Shown here in pieces: positions 7,801 to 14,897 of a stretch of 36,914 bases of DNA. Position 1 is the stretch's first letter, and each line of letters starts with the position of its first letter. The notes under the pieces were generated by a model, which was not told the DNA's origin, searched no databases, and worked only from the letters and a program-made list of their open reading frames with translations. The translations under genes were made by a program, and so were the position numbers. This DNA is from Rickettsiales bacterium. GTDB lineage: Bacteria > Pseudomonadota > Alphaproteobacteria > Rs-D84. The DNA is taken from the NCBI GenBank assembly GCA_031288835.1, contig JAITQO010000010.1, positions 1 through 36,914 on the forward strand, written 5' to 3'.

Positions 7801-7880
7801 GCGAATCAAACGCGAATCAAAAGCCCGTTTGATTCGCTATACAATCAAGTGCCATTTGATTGTTTTTGATTTTTTTGATT
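7801..7880. repeat. cluster of TTTGATT / AATCAAA repeats, partly phased at 10 bp
   Basis: GCGAATCAAACG (7801-7812) is a perfect 12-bp inverted repeat with 7826-7837, and GCGAATCAAA recurs directly at 7812. TTTGATT follows at 7855, 7865 and 7874, spaced 9-10 bp. The set lies about 90 bases before the Abi gene in AT-rich DNA. It looks like an operator array or an iteron cluster; it could regulate the Abi gene or serve element replication. Confidence 0.5.
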
Positions 7881-7970
7881 ATTTTTTATACACAGAACCA
7901 GCGCATTTTCGTTATTTGTGGTTGAAAATGGCTTATATAAAACTATATATAGATAAATAAAGGAAAGGAA

Positions 7971-8756
7971 ATGCAACTACCGCCATCACAAATTATGAAA
8001 TTGGCCGAAAGAATTGAGAAAGCATTATGGGCTAAATTTGATACTTCAAAATATGTGAATGTTCACAGATATATGAAACATTGGCAAAAAGCCGAAATTG
8101 AAACCGACTGGAATGGTAATGAAATCGGAAAGTATAATAATTTTGAGATTGTATATCAGCATAGCACAACCGTCATAGATTTAGGGGAAACTCTAAACGG
8201 AATAAAAGATATTGATTTGCTATTGAAGATTGCTTTTGATTTAGGGCTTGAAGTGCCAAGTGTTATATATACTATTCCCGAAGTCAAAACTATATTAGCG
8301 GCCGATTATACCGACGCTAGTTCTGTCTTTGACGATGCTTATAAAAAATTAGAATCAGAACCAGATATAGCAATAACAATGGCCTCGGCTGCGCTTGAAA
8401 GAATAATACGAGATATTTGTAAAGATATTGCCCCTTGTAAAAAAGGTGATACCTTGCACGACCTAGCATCTCATATATTAAAACATTTTAAGTATTTCCC
8501 GTCCGACAAACTAAACTCTGATATCCGTAATGTAGGTGGGGGGATATTAAAAATTGCACAAGGAATAGAAAATATACGAAGCAATTACACACGGGACGCC
8601 CACGGCTCATTGGAACCCAAATATATGCAAGACCAGCCGTTATACGCTAAGTTGATGTTTAATTCAATAACGACGATAGCACTATTTCTGCTGGGATTAA
8701 AGGCTCAGTATACGCCAACAAAAGCCGACCCCGCCACAGATGACATTCCTTTCTAA
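7971..8756 (+). CDS. abortive-infection protein with Abi_C domain
   Basis: The 261-residue product has a C-terminal region (about residues 124-205) matching the Abi_C family (PF14355). It starts with SEPDIAITMASAALERIIRD and ends with a GIENIRSNYTRDAHG block, the family's RN..DAHG signature. The N-terminal half is an unrecognised, probably helical, sensor or effector domain. Abi_C proteins are linked to phage-resistance systems in which the infected cell stops growing; the exact biochemistry is not evident here. A strong AAAGGAAAGGAA site precedes the ATG. It stands alone between the repeat array and tRNA-Phe, typical of island cargo. Confidence 0.8.
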   Translation: MQLPPSQIMKLAERIEKALWAKFDTSKYVNVHRYMKHWQKAEIETDWNGNEIGKYNNFEIVYQHSTTVIDLGETLNGIKDIDLLLKIAFDLGLEVPSVIYTIPEVKTILAADYTDASSVFDDAYKKLESEPDIAITMASAALERIIRDICKDIAPCKKGDTLHDLASHILKHFKYFPSDKLNSDIRNVGGGILKIAQGIENIRSNYTRDAHGSLEPKYMQDQPLYAKLMFNSITTIALFLLGLKAQYTPTKADPATDDIPF

Positions 8757-8796
8757 GCAAAACCTCTAAGTTTGCTTAAAATGAATGAGATAATTC

Positions 8797-8824
8797 TTGA
8801 TTTCGGGTATTTATAATGTATAAT
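8797..8824 (+). promoter_or_regulatory. promoter of tRNA-Phe
   Basis: TTGATT and TATAAT are separated by 16 bases. Predicted initiation near 8831 leaves about a 4-base leader before the tRNA, so the gene is probably expressed. Confidence 0.7.
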
Positions 8825-8834
8825 GGCACTCATT

Positions 8835-8910
8835 GGCTACGTAGCTCAGTTGGTAGAGCATCGGACTGAAAATCCGTGTGTCACTGGTTCAAATCCCGTC
8901 GTAGCCACCA
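8835..8910 (+). tRNA. tRNA-Phe (GAA)
   Basis: A full 76-nt cloverleaf: acceptor GGCTACG with CGTAGCC, D arm GCTC/GAGC, anticodon loop CTGAAAA with GAA at 8868-8870, variable loop GTGTC, a TTC-type T loop and encoded CCA. The anticodon stem has one T-T mismatch at its outer pair and the T stem one T-C mismatch, so it is slightly irregular. Its 3' half matches att copy 1 at only 35 of 45 positions. It has its own promoter and a terminator downstream. Confidence 0.93.
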
Positions 8911-8917
8911 AAAAATC

Positions 8918-8940
8918 CAAGTCCCTTTCGGGGCTTTTCC
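8918..8940 (+). terminator. intrinsic terminator of tRNA-Phe
   Basis: AGTCCC and GGGGCT pair around TTTC (one G-T pair), followed by TTTT. It starts about 9 bases after the tRNA CCA. Confidence 0.65.
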
Positions 8941-8946
8941 TGTGTA

Positions 8947-9207
8947 TCAAATGTGTAAAAACACACATCTAACATCATTCCAAAACGCAAGTCTCCAACA
9001 AGGAGATAGAACGACGACTTGCTCGCTATTTTTCACTGGTATATACACCGCGGGGCTGGGCGTAAGGCACAGAAGAAAATCTGTCGTGATTTCGCCAATC
9101 TTGGCGCGGGCGGCAGCGTAATTGATAGACACCGTTTTTCCAACACGCAAAAGATTATTCACGCGGCGAAATAGTTCCGCAACTTCGCGTCCATGCCCAA
9201 GCATCAT
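8947..9207 (-). pseudogene. truncated phage baseplate protein V (gpV/gp45-like)
   Basis: The 86-residue frame resembles the N-terminal OB domain of P2 gpV / Mu gp45-type baseplate spike proteins. A VAELFRRVNNLLRVGKTVSI block is followed by ARAKIGEITTDFLLCLTP and then EQVVVLSPCW, the same order as RR..NL.R.GTV, ARV..G...TDWLPWLT and GEQV.VLSPGG in the family. Full-length members are about 170-220 residues and this stops after the OB core, so it is a remnant. Its ATG overlaps the TGA of an upstream fragment, preserving phage-style coupling. It lies between tRNA-Phe and a tRNA 3'-half copy, as in a decayed prophage. Confidence 0.6.
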
Positions 9208-9335
9208 TTTTCATTTCCACTTGATAGGTCAACGAGAGCGCTAAGTGCACCGAGCCATATGTTTTGGCTTATATATGCTTTGACAATCCGATTTTCTATA
9301 TTAAAGGTGTATATTTTTCCGAAAGAAAGAAAACC
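9204..9335 (-). pseudogene. C-terminal fragment of a gene upstream of the gpV remnant
   Basis: A minus-strand frame of 43 codons ends in a TGA that overlaps the ATG of the gpV remnant. Its last residues (IWLGALSALVDLSSGNEK) look like genuine coding sequence. The 5' part is missing. It is probably the tail end of a neighbouring phage gene, but I cannot identify it. Confidence 0.3.
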
Positions 9336-9342
9336 TATTTAG

Positions 9343-9465
9343 GAGATAGGAATACTCGGCATCAGCAACAGAAGTGTTGAATATGAAATAAGAAAACTCG
9401 TGAAAGCGAAACTTTTACGCTGGACGGGAGCACGGAAAAACGGAAGGTGGATTGTCTTGCAATAG
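9343..9465 (+). pseudogene. C-terminal winged-helix fragment (AlbA_2-type regulator remnant)
   Basis: The frame encodes GISNRSVEYEIRKLVKAKLL, then RKNGRWIVLQ and a stop. This matches the C-terminal winged-helix tail common in putative ATP-binding/AlbA_2 transcriptional regulators (the pattern LGIS.R.VE..I.KL...GLL.R.G..K.G.W). The rest of the gene is missing and an in-frame stop lies just upstream. A hairpin terminator follows directly. Confidence 0.4.
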
Positions 9466-9484
9466 ACAACCCACTTTTGTTGTT
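9447..9484 (+). terminator. intrinsic terminator after the regulator remnant
   Basis: GTGG-a-TTGTCT pairs with AGACAA-c-CCAC (10 pairs and one 1x1 mismatch) around a 6-base loop, followed by TTTTGTTGTT. Confidence 0.55.
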
Positions 9485-9485
9485 C

Positions 9486-9683
9486 TAGGCCATTTTTAGT
9501 GCCGCAGTTATTTTGTGCATATTATCTAATGCGCCGCTATTGACCAATTTCTGCATAGCTGCCATCGTCAGAGTTTTCATATATTCCAGCATAATTTGCA
9601 CAACTTCCACTATCGTTGAACTTTGAGCCCAAGCAATACAAATGTAGTATTTTACATCTGTTTTACAGATTCCGCTTGACTGC
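9486..9683 (-). pseudogene. possible coding remnant on the minus strand
   Basis: A minus-strand frame ending in TAG near 9486 is open for about 60 codons without an early start. The downstream part (MLEYMKTLTMAAMQKLVNSG) has protein-like composition. No family is recognised. It occupies part of the otherwise empty 9485-9740 stretch and may be another phage fragment. Confidence 0.2.
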
Positions 9684-9744
9684 TAAAATAAAATGCCCTA
9701 AACTCCCCGCATGGCGCGGCGTTGAGCGAACCAAGCGTCGGATA

Positions 9745-9789
9745 CCGAAAATCCTTGCGTCGTTGGTTCGATTCCATCTCTGGCCACCA
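9745..9789 (+). repeat. tRNA-Phe 3'-half copy (attachment-site remnant, copy 2)
   Basis: The 45 bases run from the CGAAAATCC anticodon-loop region to CCA and match copy 1 (3493-3537, reverse complement) at 42 of 45 positions. The upstream bases do not form a tRNA 5' half. It is in direct orientation with the intact tRNA-Phe at 8835, so 8911-9744 is flanked like a decayed prophage. It ends 8 bases before the upstream region of the nuclease gene. Confidence 0.75.
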
Positions 9790-9812
9790 GTTTAACGTTG
9801 GAGAATATATTT

Positions 9813-10745
9813 ATGAATTACTTTCGTTTGTCATTGGGCAGGCACGCCGCCTATTTTCAAGAATATTATGAAAAAAACATCATCGGCATCGGGTTTATCC
9901 CAAAGCACGACCTTTCCAATCTCGGGTATGAAGACTGGGTGTCGTTCAGAACGCGGACAAAGCAATTGTTCACGGACAATCTTGAAAACAAAACCCCGGT
10001 GTCCATCGGCCTGTCCCAGGGGGTTGTTTACGGCTTTGTGCACGAGATGAAGACAGGCGATATAGTGATAGTTCAGAACGGGAACAGAACCTATTTTGTC
10101 GGCGAAATCACATCGAATTATATTTACGAGCCGCGCATGGAACTGCCGCATACCAGACAGGTTAAATGGCTGGGAAGCTTTCCGCGGGACGACATGAGCG
10201 ACGCGTTGAAAAACAGCACCGGCTCGCTGAACTGCCTGGTGCGCCTCGGCGCATACGGGGACGAGTTGGAGTCCATATTTTCCGCAAACAAAATCAGAAC
10301 CCTGGCCGCAAGGCAGAACGATGTCCCGGACGACGAGGATTCCTGCCGCTTTTCGCTGGAGCGGCATTTGGAAGACTTCATCGTTGCGAATTGGAATCAG
10401 ATAGAAATCAGCAAGAATTACGATATTTATTCCGACGAAAACGGCACCGGGCAGCAATACCAGACCGACACCGGAAGAATAGACATTCTCGCCATCAGCA
10501 AGGACGCCAAAACATGGCTTGTCATAGAACTGAAACGGGACCAGGCCAATGACGACACCGTCGGGCAAGTTTTGAGATATATGGGATATGTGAAAGACGA
10601 ACTGGCCGACAAAAATCAAGACGTAAAAGGGCTTATCATCGGACGCACCAACGACAGCAAAGGCCTGCGAAGGGCGCTGTCGATGCTCGGAAACGTCGAT
10701 TTTTATACCTATGAAATGTCTTTCAACATTAAAAAAGTCGACTGA
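9813..10745 (+). CDS. putative nuclease with NucS-like PD-(D/E)XK domain
   Basis: The 310-residue product has an N-terminal domain (about residues 1-110) with a PUA/EVE-like beta pattern. Its C-terminal endonuclease domain (about 180-305) carries GRIDILAIS, then WLVIELKRD, i.e. D...ExK, followed by GQVLRYMGYV. This is the PD-(D/E)XK layout of NucS/DUF91-type nucleases. Such proteins act in DNA repair or in defence restriction systems; position beside an att copy favours defence, by inference. ATG 9813 is preceded by GGAG at 9 bases; the alternative is TTG 9798. Confidence 0.75.
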   Translation: MNYFRLSLGRHAAYFQEYYEKNIIGIGFIPKHDLSNLGYEDWVSFRTRTKQLFTDNLENKTPVSIGLSQGVVYGFVHEMKTGDIVIVQNGNRTYFVGEITSNYIYEPRMELPHTRQVKWLGSFPRDDMSDALKNSTGSLNCLVRLGAYGDELESIFSANKIRTLAARQNDVPDDEDSCRFSLERHLEDFIVANWNQIEISKNYDIYSDENGTGQQYQTDTGRIDILAISKDAKTWLVIELKRDQANDDTVGQVLRYMGYVKDELADKNQDVKGLIIGRTNDSKGLRRALSMLGNVDFYTYEMSFNIKKVD

Positions 10746-10829
10746 TATTCTCGCAAAGCGCGCGGCAATATTGCAAATCCGGCGGGTATTGACGCTGGAT
10801 GACAATGTTGCCGCCGGCTCGATTCCAAT

Positions 10830-11152
10830 CTATTCCAATTTCCCGTTTTTTACGGAGAACACGTTGTCGAAGATTTCGTAAGAACCGAGTTTGTGCGCTA
10901 CGACCAAAATCGTCTTCGACTTTTTCAATTCTTTCACGACGTCGAGGAACAGGGCATGATTCTCCCTATCCAGCGCCGAGGTCGGCTCGTCGAACAGAAT
11001 CACGGGCGTGTCTTTAAGAATGGCGCGGGCAATCGCCATCCGCTGTCTTTGGCCGTCGCCATGACCGCGAGCAATGCCGCGAGCAGCGCCGCGCGCCTTT
11101 GAAAATAAAGCTTGAACCGGCGCAAATGCGAATATTTTTTTAAGAATAACAT
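10830..11152 (-). pseudogene. ABC exporter remnant with internal deletion and frameshift
   Basis: ATG 11152, with a good AGGGGAA site, starts a frame encoding a typical exporter N-terminus: basic residues, then a first membrane helix (ALLAALLAVMATA). In another frame, from about 11063, the sequence continues as the end of an ABC ATPase: GQRQRMAIARA (signature), VILFDEPTSALD (Walker B), VVAHKL (H-loop). The remaining membrane domain, Walker A and Q-loop are missing. This is best explained by an internal deletion of more than 1 kb that fused the two ends out of frame. Not functional. Confidence 0.65.
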
Positions 11153-11336
11153 AACGTTCCCCTTTTGTTGTTTGCAATAAAAAACACGGAGGATTCATCC
11201 CCCGCGCCATGCCATGCAAAACAACCACCGGGGAAAATCCTAGACGATTTCTTTCCGAACCTTGATTCTGTTTGCAAAAAATATAAACATTTTTTAGCCT
11301 TTGTGTTTCAGTTATATCACATTATTTTCAAATTGC

Positions 11337-11354
11337 AAAAAAAACCGCATGCGG
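11337..11354 (-). terminator. terminator of the metal-efflux operon
   Basis: On the minus strand CCGCATGCGG, a self-complementary hairpin, is followed by eight T. It lies about 70 bases after the stop of the pump gene. The stem is short, so efficiency is uncertain. I see no gene in 11153-11421. Confidence 0.45.
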
Positions 11355-11421
11355 CCGGGCAAAAAATCATCGGCGTTGCCAGAGGCGACGAAGGATGGTT
11401 TTGCGTTCGCTTCAACCTCGC

Positions 11422-14400
11422 CTATTTTTCCTTCATTTTTTTTCCGCCGTGCATAAACCTGTAATAAATGACCGGCAAGACTATCAGCGTCAGAAGCGTC
11501 GATGTGGTGATTCCGCCGATTATCACGACCGCCAGCGGGCGCTGGACTTCCGAACCTATGCCAATTGACACCGCCATCGGCAGGAATCCTATCACGTCCG
11601 TAGTCGCGGTCATCATTACGGCGCACAGGCGCGAGGTTGAGGCCGAGGCTATTTTTTCTTTTGTAGGCGTTTCTTTTCCGAACGCGCCGACAAGGATTAT
11701 GCTGTTCAATACCGCTATGCCGAGGAGCGCGATGAAGCCGACCGCCGCCGATATGCTGAACGGCAATCCGGCAAGAAACAATCCCGTTATCCCGCCGACC
11801 AGCGCGAACGGGATTCCCATGAATATAAACGCCGTTTGCCGCACGCTTCCGAAAGTCATGCAAATCATAAAGAACACTATCAGCAAAGTCAGCGGGATAA
11901 GGACGGCGAACCGCGCGGACGCCTGCTCCAGGTTCTTATATTGCCCGCCCCATTCGATAAAGTATCCTTCCGGCAGCTTTATATTGTCCGCCACGGCCTT
12001 TTGCGCCTTTTCCACAAAGGTCTTGGTATCAATTCCGCGAATATTGACCATAATCGTGGCGCGGCGGCTTCCGTCGTCGCGGTTGATTGAGCCATAGGTA
12101 TCCTTGAATCCGACATTCGCGATTTTGGACAGCGGCGCGGTCGTATCGAAGAAAACCGGAACCGGCAGATTCTTGATAACATTCAGGTCTTGACGGTTTT
12201 CTTCCGCCAATCTTACCAATATCGGGAATCGCCGGTCATTGTCGAAGAAATATCCGACTTCCTCGCCCGAAAGCGATAATGACACAAGCTCCAAGACATC
12301 CGCCTTTTTCACTCCGTAATCGCGCATTGCAGACATATCCGGCTCTATCACGAACATAGGGAATCCGCCCGTGCGGTCAAGTTCCACGTCGCTGGTCGGC
12401 GAAATCGGTTTTATGGTTTCTTCCACTTGTTCGCCGATTTCTTCCAGTGTTTTGAGGTCGGGGCCGAATATCTTTATCGTAAGGTCGGCGCGCGAGCCCT
12501 CCAGTAATTCGTTGAACCGCATTTGTATCGGCTGGGACGCAAGATAGGTCATGCCGGGCAAATCGGTTTTGAGCCGGTCAAGCAATCCCTCGGCAAACTT
12601 GTCGAAATCAAGCCCTTTGCCGAAATCTTTCAGAATTATGTAGGTGTCGGAAACATTCACGCCCATCGGGTCGGTCGCAACCTCGGCCGTTCCTATGCGC
12701 GTGAAGACATGGCTCACTTCGGGATAGCTCAAAATCAGTTTTTCCGCCTTGGTTTGCAAATCCGCGCTGATAGATAGGGACGCATTCTGCGGCCGTATCA
12801 TGTGGAACGCGAACGCGCCTTCTTTCAGTTGCGGAATAAACTCCGCGCCCAGTTTTGCGAACAGCATAAAGCCAATCGCGACCATCGCGGCGGCGGCGCT
12901 GATTATATAGCCGGATTTATTCAAAGCGGCGTTTATAAGCCGCCGGTATCCGCGTTCCAAAAACGCCATAAGCCGCGTGTCCTTTTGCTCCGCGCCGTTT
13001 TTCAAGAGATAGGCGATAAGCGCGGGCGCGAGCGTCAGCGACAGAATCAAAGCGCCGGCCAGCGCGATTATGAAGGTCGAGGCCATCGGCTGGAATGTCT
13101 TGGCCTCTATTCCCACCAGCGCAAAGATAGGAAGAAACACGATAATCAGAATCAGCTGTCCGAATCCGGCCGCCCGCCGTATCTCCGTCGCCGCGTCAAT
13201 CACGATGTCGTCCATTTCGGCGGTGGACAACGATTTTCTATTGCCGATTTTTTCCTTTATCTTGCGCATGCAATGGTCGACGACAATCACAACGCCGTCG
13301 ATTATGATTCCGAAGTCAAGAGCGCCTAGGCTCATAAGGTTGCCGGATATGCCGAGCGTTTTCATGCTGATAATCGTGAAAAAGAGCGCCAGCGGTATCG
13401 TAAGAGCGGTAATGAACGCCGCGCGAAGATTCCCGACAAGCAAAAGCAGGGTAATGATAACCAAAATCGAACCCGAAATTATGTTATGCCAAACCGTGCT
13501 TGTCGTCGCGTTCACAAGGTCGGAGCGGCTGTAAAGCGGCGTGATTTGCATATTGTCCGGCAGGGTTTTCGCAATCTCGGCTATCTTCGCGTCCGCGCGT
13601 TCGGCCACGGCGCGGCTATTCTCGCCGGTCATCATCATTATCGTTCCCAGCACCGCCTCGCGCCCGTTATAGGTCGCCGCGCCGTTGCGGTTTTCCCTGC
13701 CCTCCATTACCTTCGCCACATCCCCGAGCGTTATGATTTGCAGGTTCGGAAGGTTCTTGATTGGCAGATTCAGTATGTCGCCGGTATTTTTCAAGAACCC
13801 GACGGCCTGCACTACGAATTGTTCCGCGTCCTGCTCTATGGAGCCGCCGCCGACATTCTGCATGGATTTCGACACCGCGCTTTCTATATCGGCAAAAGAA
13901 ATGCCGTATCGCGCCAGCCGCCTAGGGTCGGGAACTATATGGATTTGCCGTTCGTATCCGCCGATTGTATTGACTTCGGCGACGCCGGGAACCCCGACAA
14001 GGCGGGGTTTTACAAACCAATCCTGCGTCGTCCGCAATTCCACCAGTTGTTTGAACCTGTCTTCGGGATTTTCGGCGATTTCCTTGAATTCCAAGACATA
14101 GTGATAAATTTCGCCAAGTCCCGTGCTTATGGGGCCAAGCTGCGGAATCGAGCCGTCCGGCAAATCGTCGATAGCGGAAATCCGTTCGGACACAAGCTGC
14201 CTTGCGCGATAGATGTCCGTCGAATCATCGAAAATAATCGTTATCTGCGAAAGCCCGAGGCGCGACAGCGAGCGTATAGCCGTCGCGTTCGGAATCCCGC
14301 GCACCGCGGCTTCGACGGGAAAGGTTATCGCCTTTTCCACTTCTTCGGCCGACCAACCCGCCGCCGTCGTGTTTATTTGAACCTGATTATTGGTTATGTC

Positions 14401-14520
14401 CGGCACCGCGTCTATCGGAAGCCGTCCCCAGCAGAATAATCCGTAGATTATTACAAGCAGCGTTATAGCGAATACGGCGAGTTTATTTTTAACGGAAAAT
14501 CTGATTATGCTGTTTATCAT
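11422..14520 (-). CDS. CzcA/CusA-family heavy-metal efflux RND pump
   Basis: The 1032-residue product is a complete HME-RND inner-membrane pump: an N-terminal helix, a large periplasmic loop starting with DAVPDITNNQVQI, a helix bundle, a second loop and a terminal bundle. It would export metal ions or other substrates from periplasm or cytosol using proton flux. The TM4 motif reads LDFGIIIDGVVIVVD, with D402, D408 and D415 at the positions of CzcA D402, D408 and E415; the last is conservatively changed. AAAGGGGG precedes the ATG and the adaptor gene ends 11 bases upstream. Last gene of the operon. CzcA-like rather than CusA-like by this motif; the metal is not certain. Confidence 0.92.
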   Translation of the reverse strand: MINSIIRFSVKNKLAVFAITLLVIIYGLFCWGRLPIDAVPDITNNQVQINTTAAGWSAEEVEKAITFPVEAAVRGIPNATAIRSLSRLGLSQITIIFDDSTDIYRARQLVSERISAIDDLPDGSIPQLGPISTGLGEIYHYVLEFKEIAENPEDRFKQLVELRTTQDWFVKPRLVGVPGVAEVNTIGGYERQIHIVPDPRRLARYGISFADIESAVSKSMQNVGGGSIEQDAEQFVVQAVGFLKNTGDILNLPIKNLPNLQIITLGDVAKVMEGRENRNGAATYNGREAVLGTIMMMTGENSRAVAERADAKIAEIAKTLPDNMQITPLYSRSDLVNATTSTVWHNIISGSILVIITLLLLVGNLRAAFITALTIPLALFFTIISMKTLGISGNLMSLGALDFGIIIDGVVIVVDHCMRKIKEKIGNRKSLSTAEMDDIVIDAATEIRRAAGFGQLILIIVFLPIFALVGIEAKTFQPMASTFIIALAGALILSLTLAPALIAYLLKNGAEQKDTRLMAFLERGYRRLINAALNKSGYIISAAAAMVAIGFMLFAKLGAEFIPQLKEGAFAFHMIRPQNASLSISADLQTKAEKLILSYPEVSHVFTRIGTAEVATDPMGVNVSDTYIILKDFGKGLDFDKFAEGLLDRLKTDLPGMTYLASQPIQMRFNELLEGSRADLTIKIFGPDLKTLEEIGEQVEETIKPISPTSDVELDRTGGFPMFVIEPDMSAMRDYGVKKADVLELVSLSLSGEEVGYFFDNDRRFPILVRLAEENRQDLNVIKNLPVPVFFDTTAPLSKIANVGFKDTYGSINRDDGSRRATIMVNIRGIDTKTFVEKAQKAVADNIKLPEGYFIEWGGQYKNLEQASARFAVLIPLTLLIVFFMICMTFGSVRQTAFIFMGIPFALVGGITGLFLAGLPFSISAAVGFIALLGIAVLNSIILVGAFGKETPTKEKIASASTSRLCAVMMTATTDVIGFLPMAVSIGIGSEVQRPLAVVIIGGITTSTLLTLIVLPVIYYRFMHGGKKMKEK

Positions 14521-14531
14521 TTCTGCCCCCT

Positions 14532-14897
14532 TTAATGTGAATGACCCGATGAGGGATTTTTGTTATTCAAGAAGATTATGCGAAGATATTTCGCGCCTTC
14601 GACGACGATTTCATCGTCAATGCCCAGCGAAACTCCGTCAAGCGTTTTCCCGTCTTCCAGTTCGACCTCGCGGAAATCGCCGCCGGATTTGATATAGGCG
14701 AAAAACCCATCCCTGGATTGGATAACGGCGCCCATCGGCAATTCCATTCCGGCGGCGGCCGGCATTGTTTTTACACCGTAATTTTGGATGGCCGCGGGCG
14801 ATAGTTCCACATCGGCAGCCTCGCCGTGCCGCTCTTCCGCAGCGGCGGGCGGCAAAGTTATCGCAACAAGAAAGACGGCAAGCAATTTATTTCTCAT
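14532..14897 (-). CDS. miniature periplasmic adaptor (C-terminal CzcB/CusB-like domain only)
   Basis: The 121-residue product has a signal peptide, a short linker, then a segment matching only the membrane-proximal end of metal RND adaptors: PMGAVIQSRDGFFAYI, a DGVSLGIDDEIVVEGAKYL-type block and a terminal His-containing GHSH tail. Normal CzcB/CusB adaptors have 350-520 residues including an alpha-hairpin, lipoyl and barrel domains, all absent here. The gene is intact, has overlapping neighbours on both sides and a normal start, so it looks selected rather than decayed. How it bridges pump and outer-membrane factor is unclear. Confidence 0.75.
   Translation of the reverse strand: MRNKLLAVFLVAITLPPAAAEERHGEAADVELSPAAIQNYGVKTMPAAAGMELPMGAVIQSRDGFFAYIKSGGDFREVELEDGKTLDGVSLGIDDEIVVEGAKYLRIIFLNNKNPSSGHSH

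Noticed and set aside
9831-10805. 324-codon minus-strand open frame opposite the nuclease gene
   Set aside because: It is the antisense shadow of a gene with clear PD-(D/E)XK motifs; its own product shows no domain or start signal.
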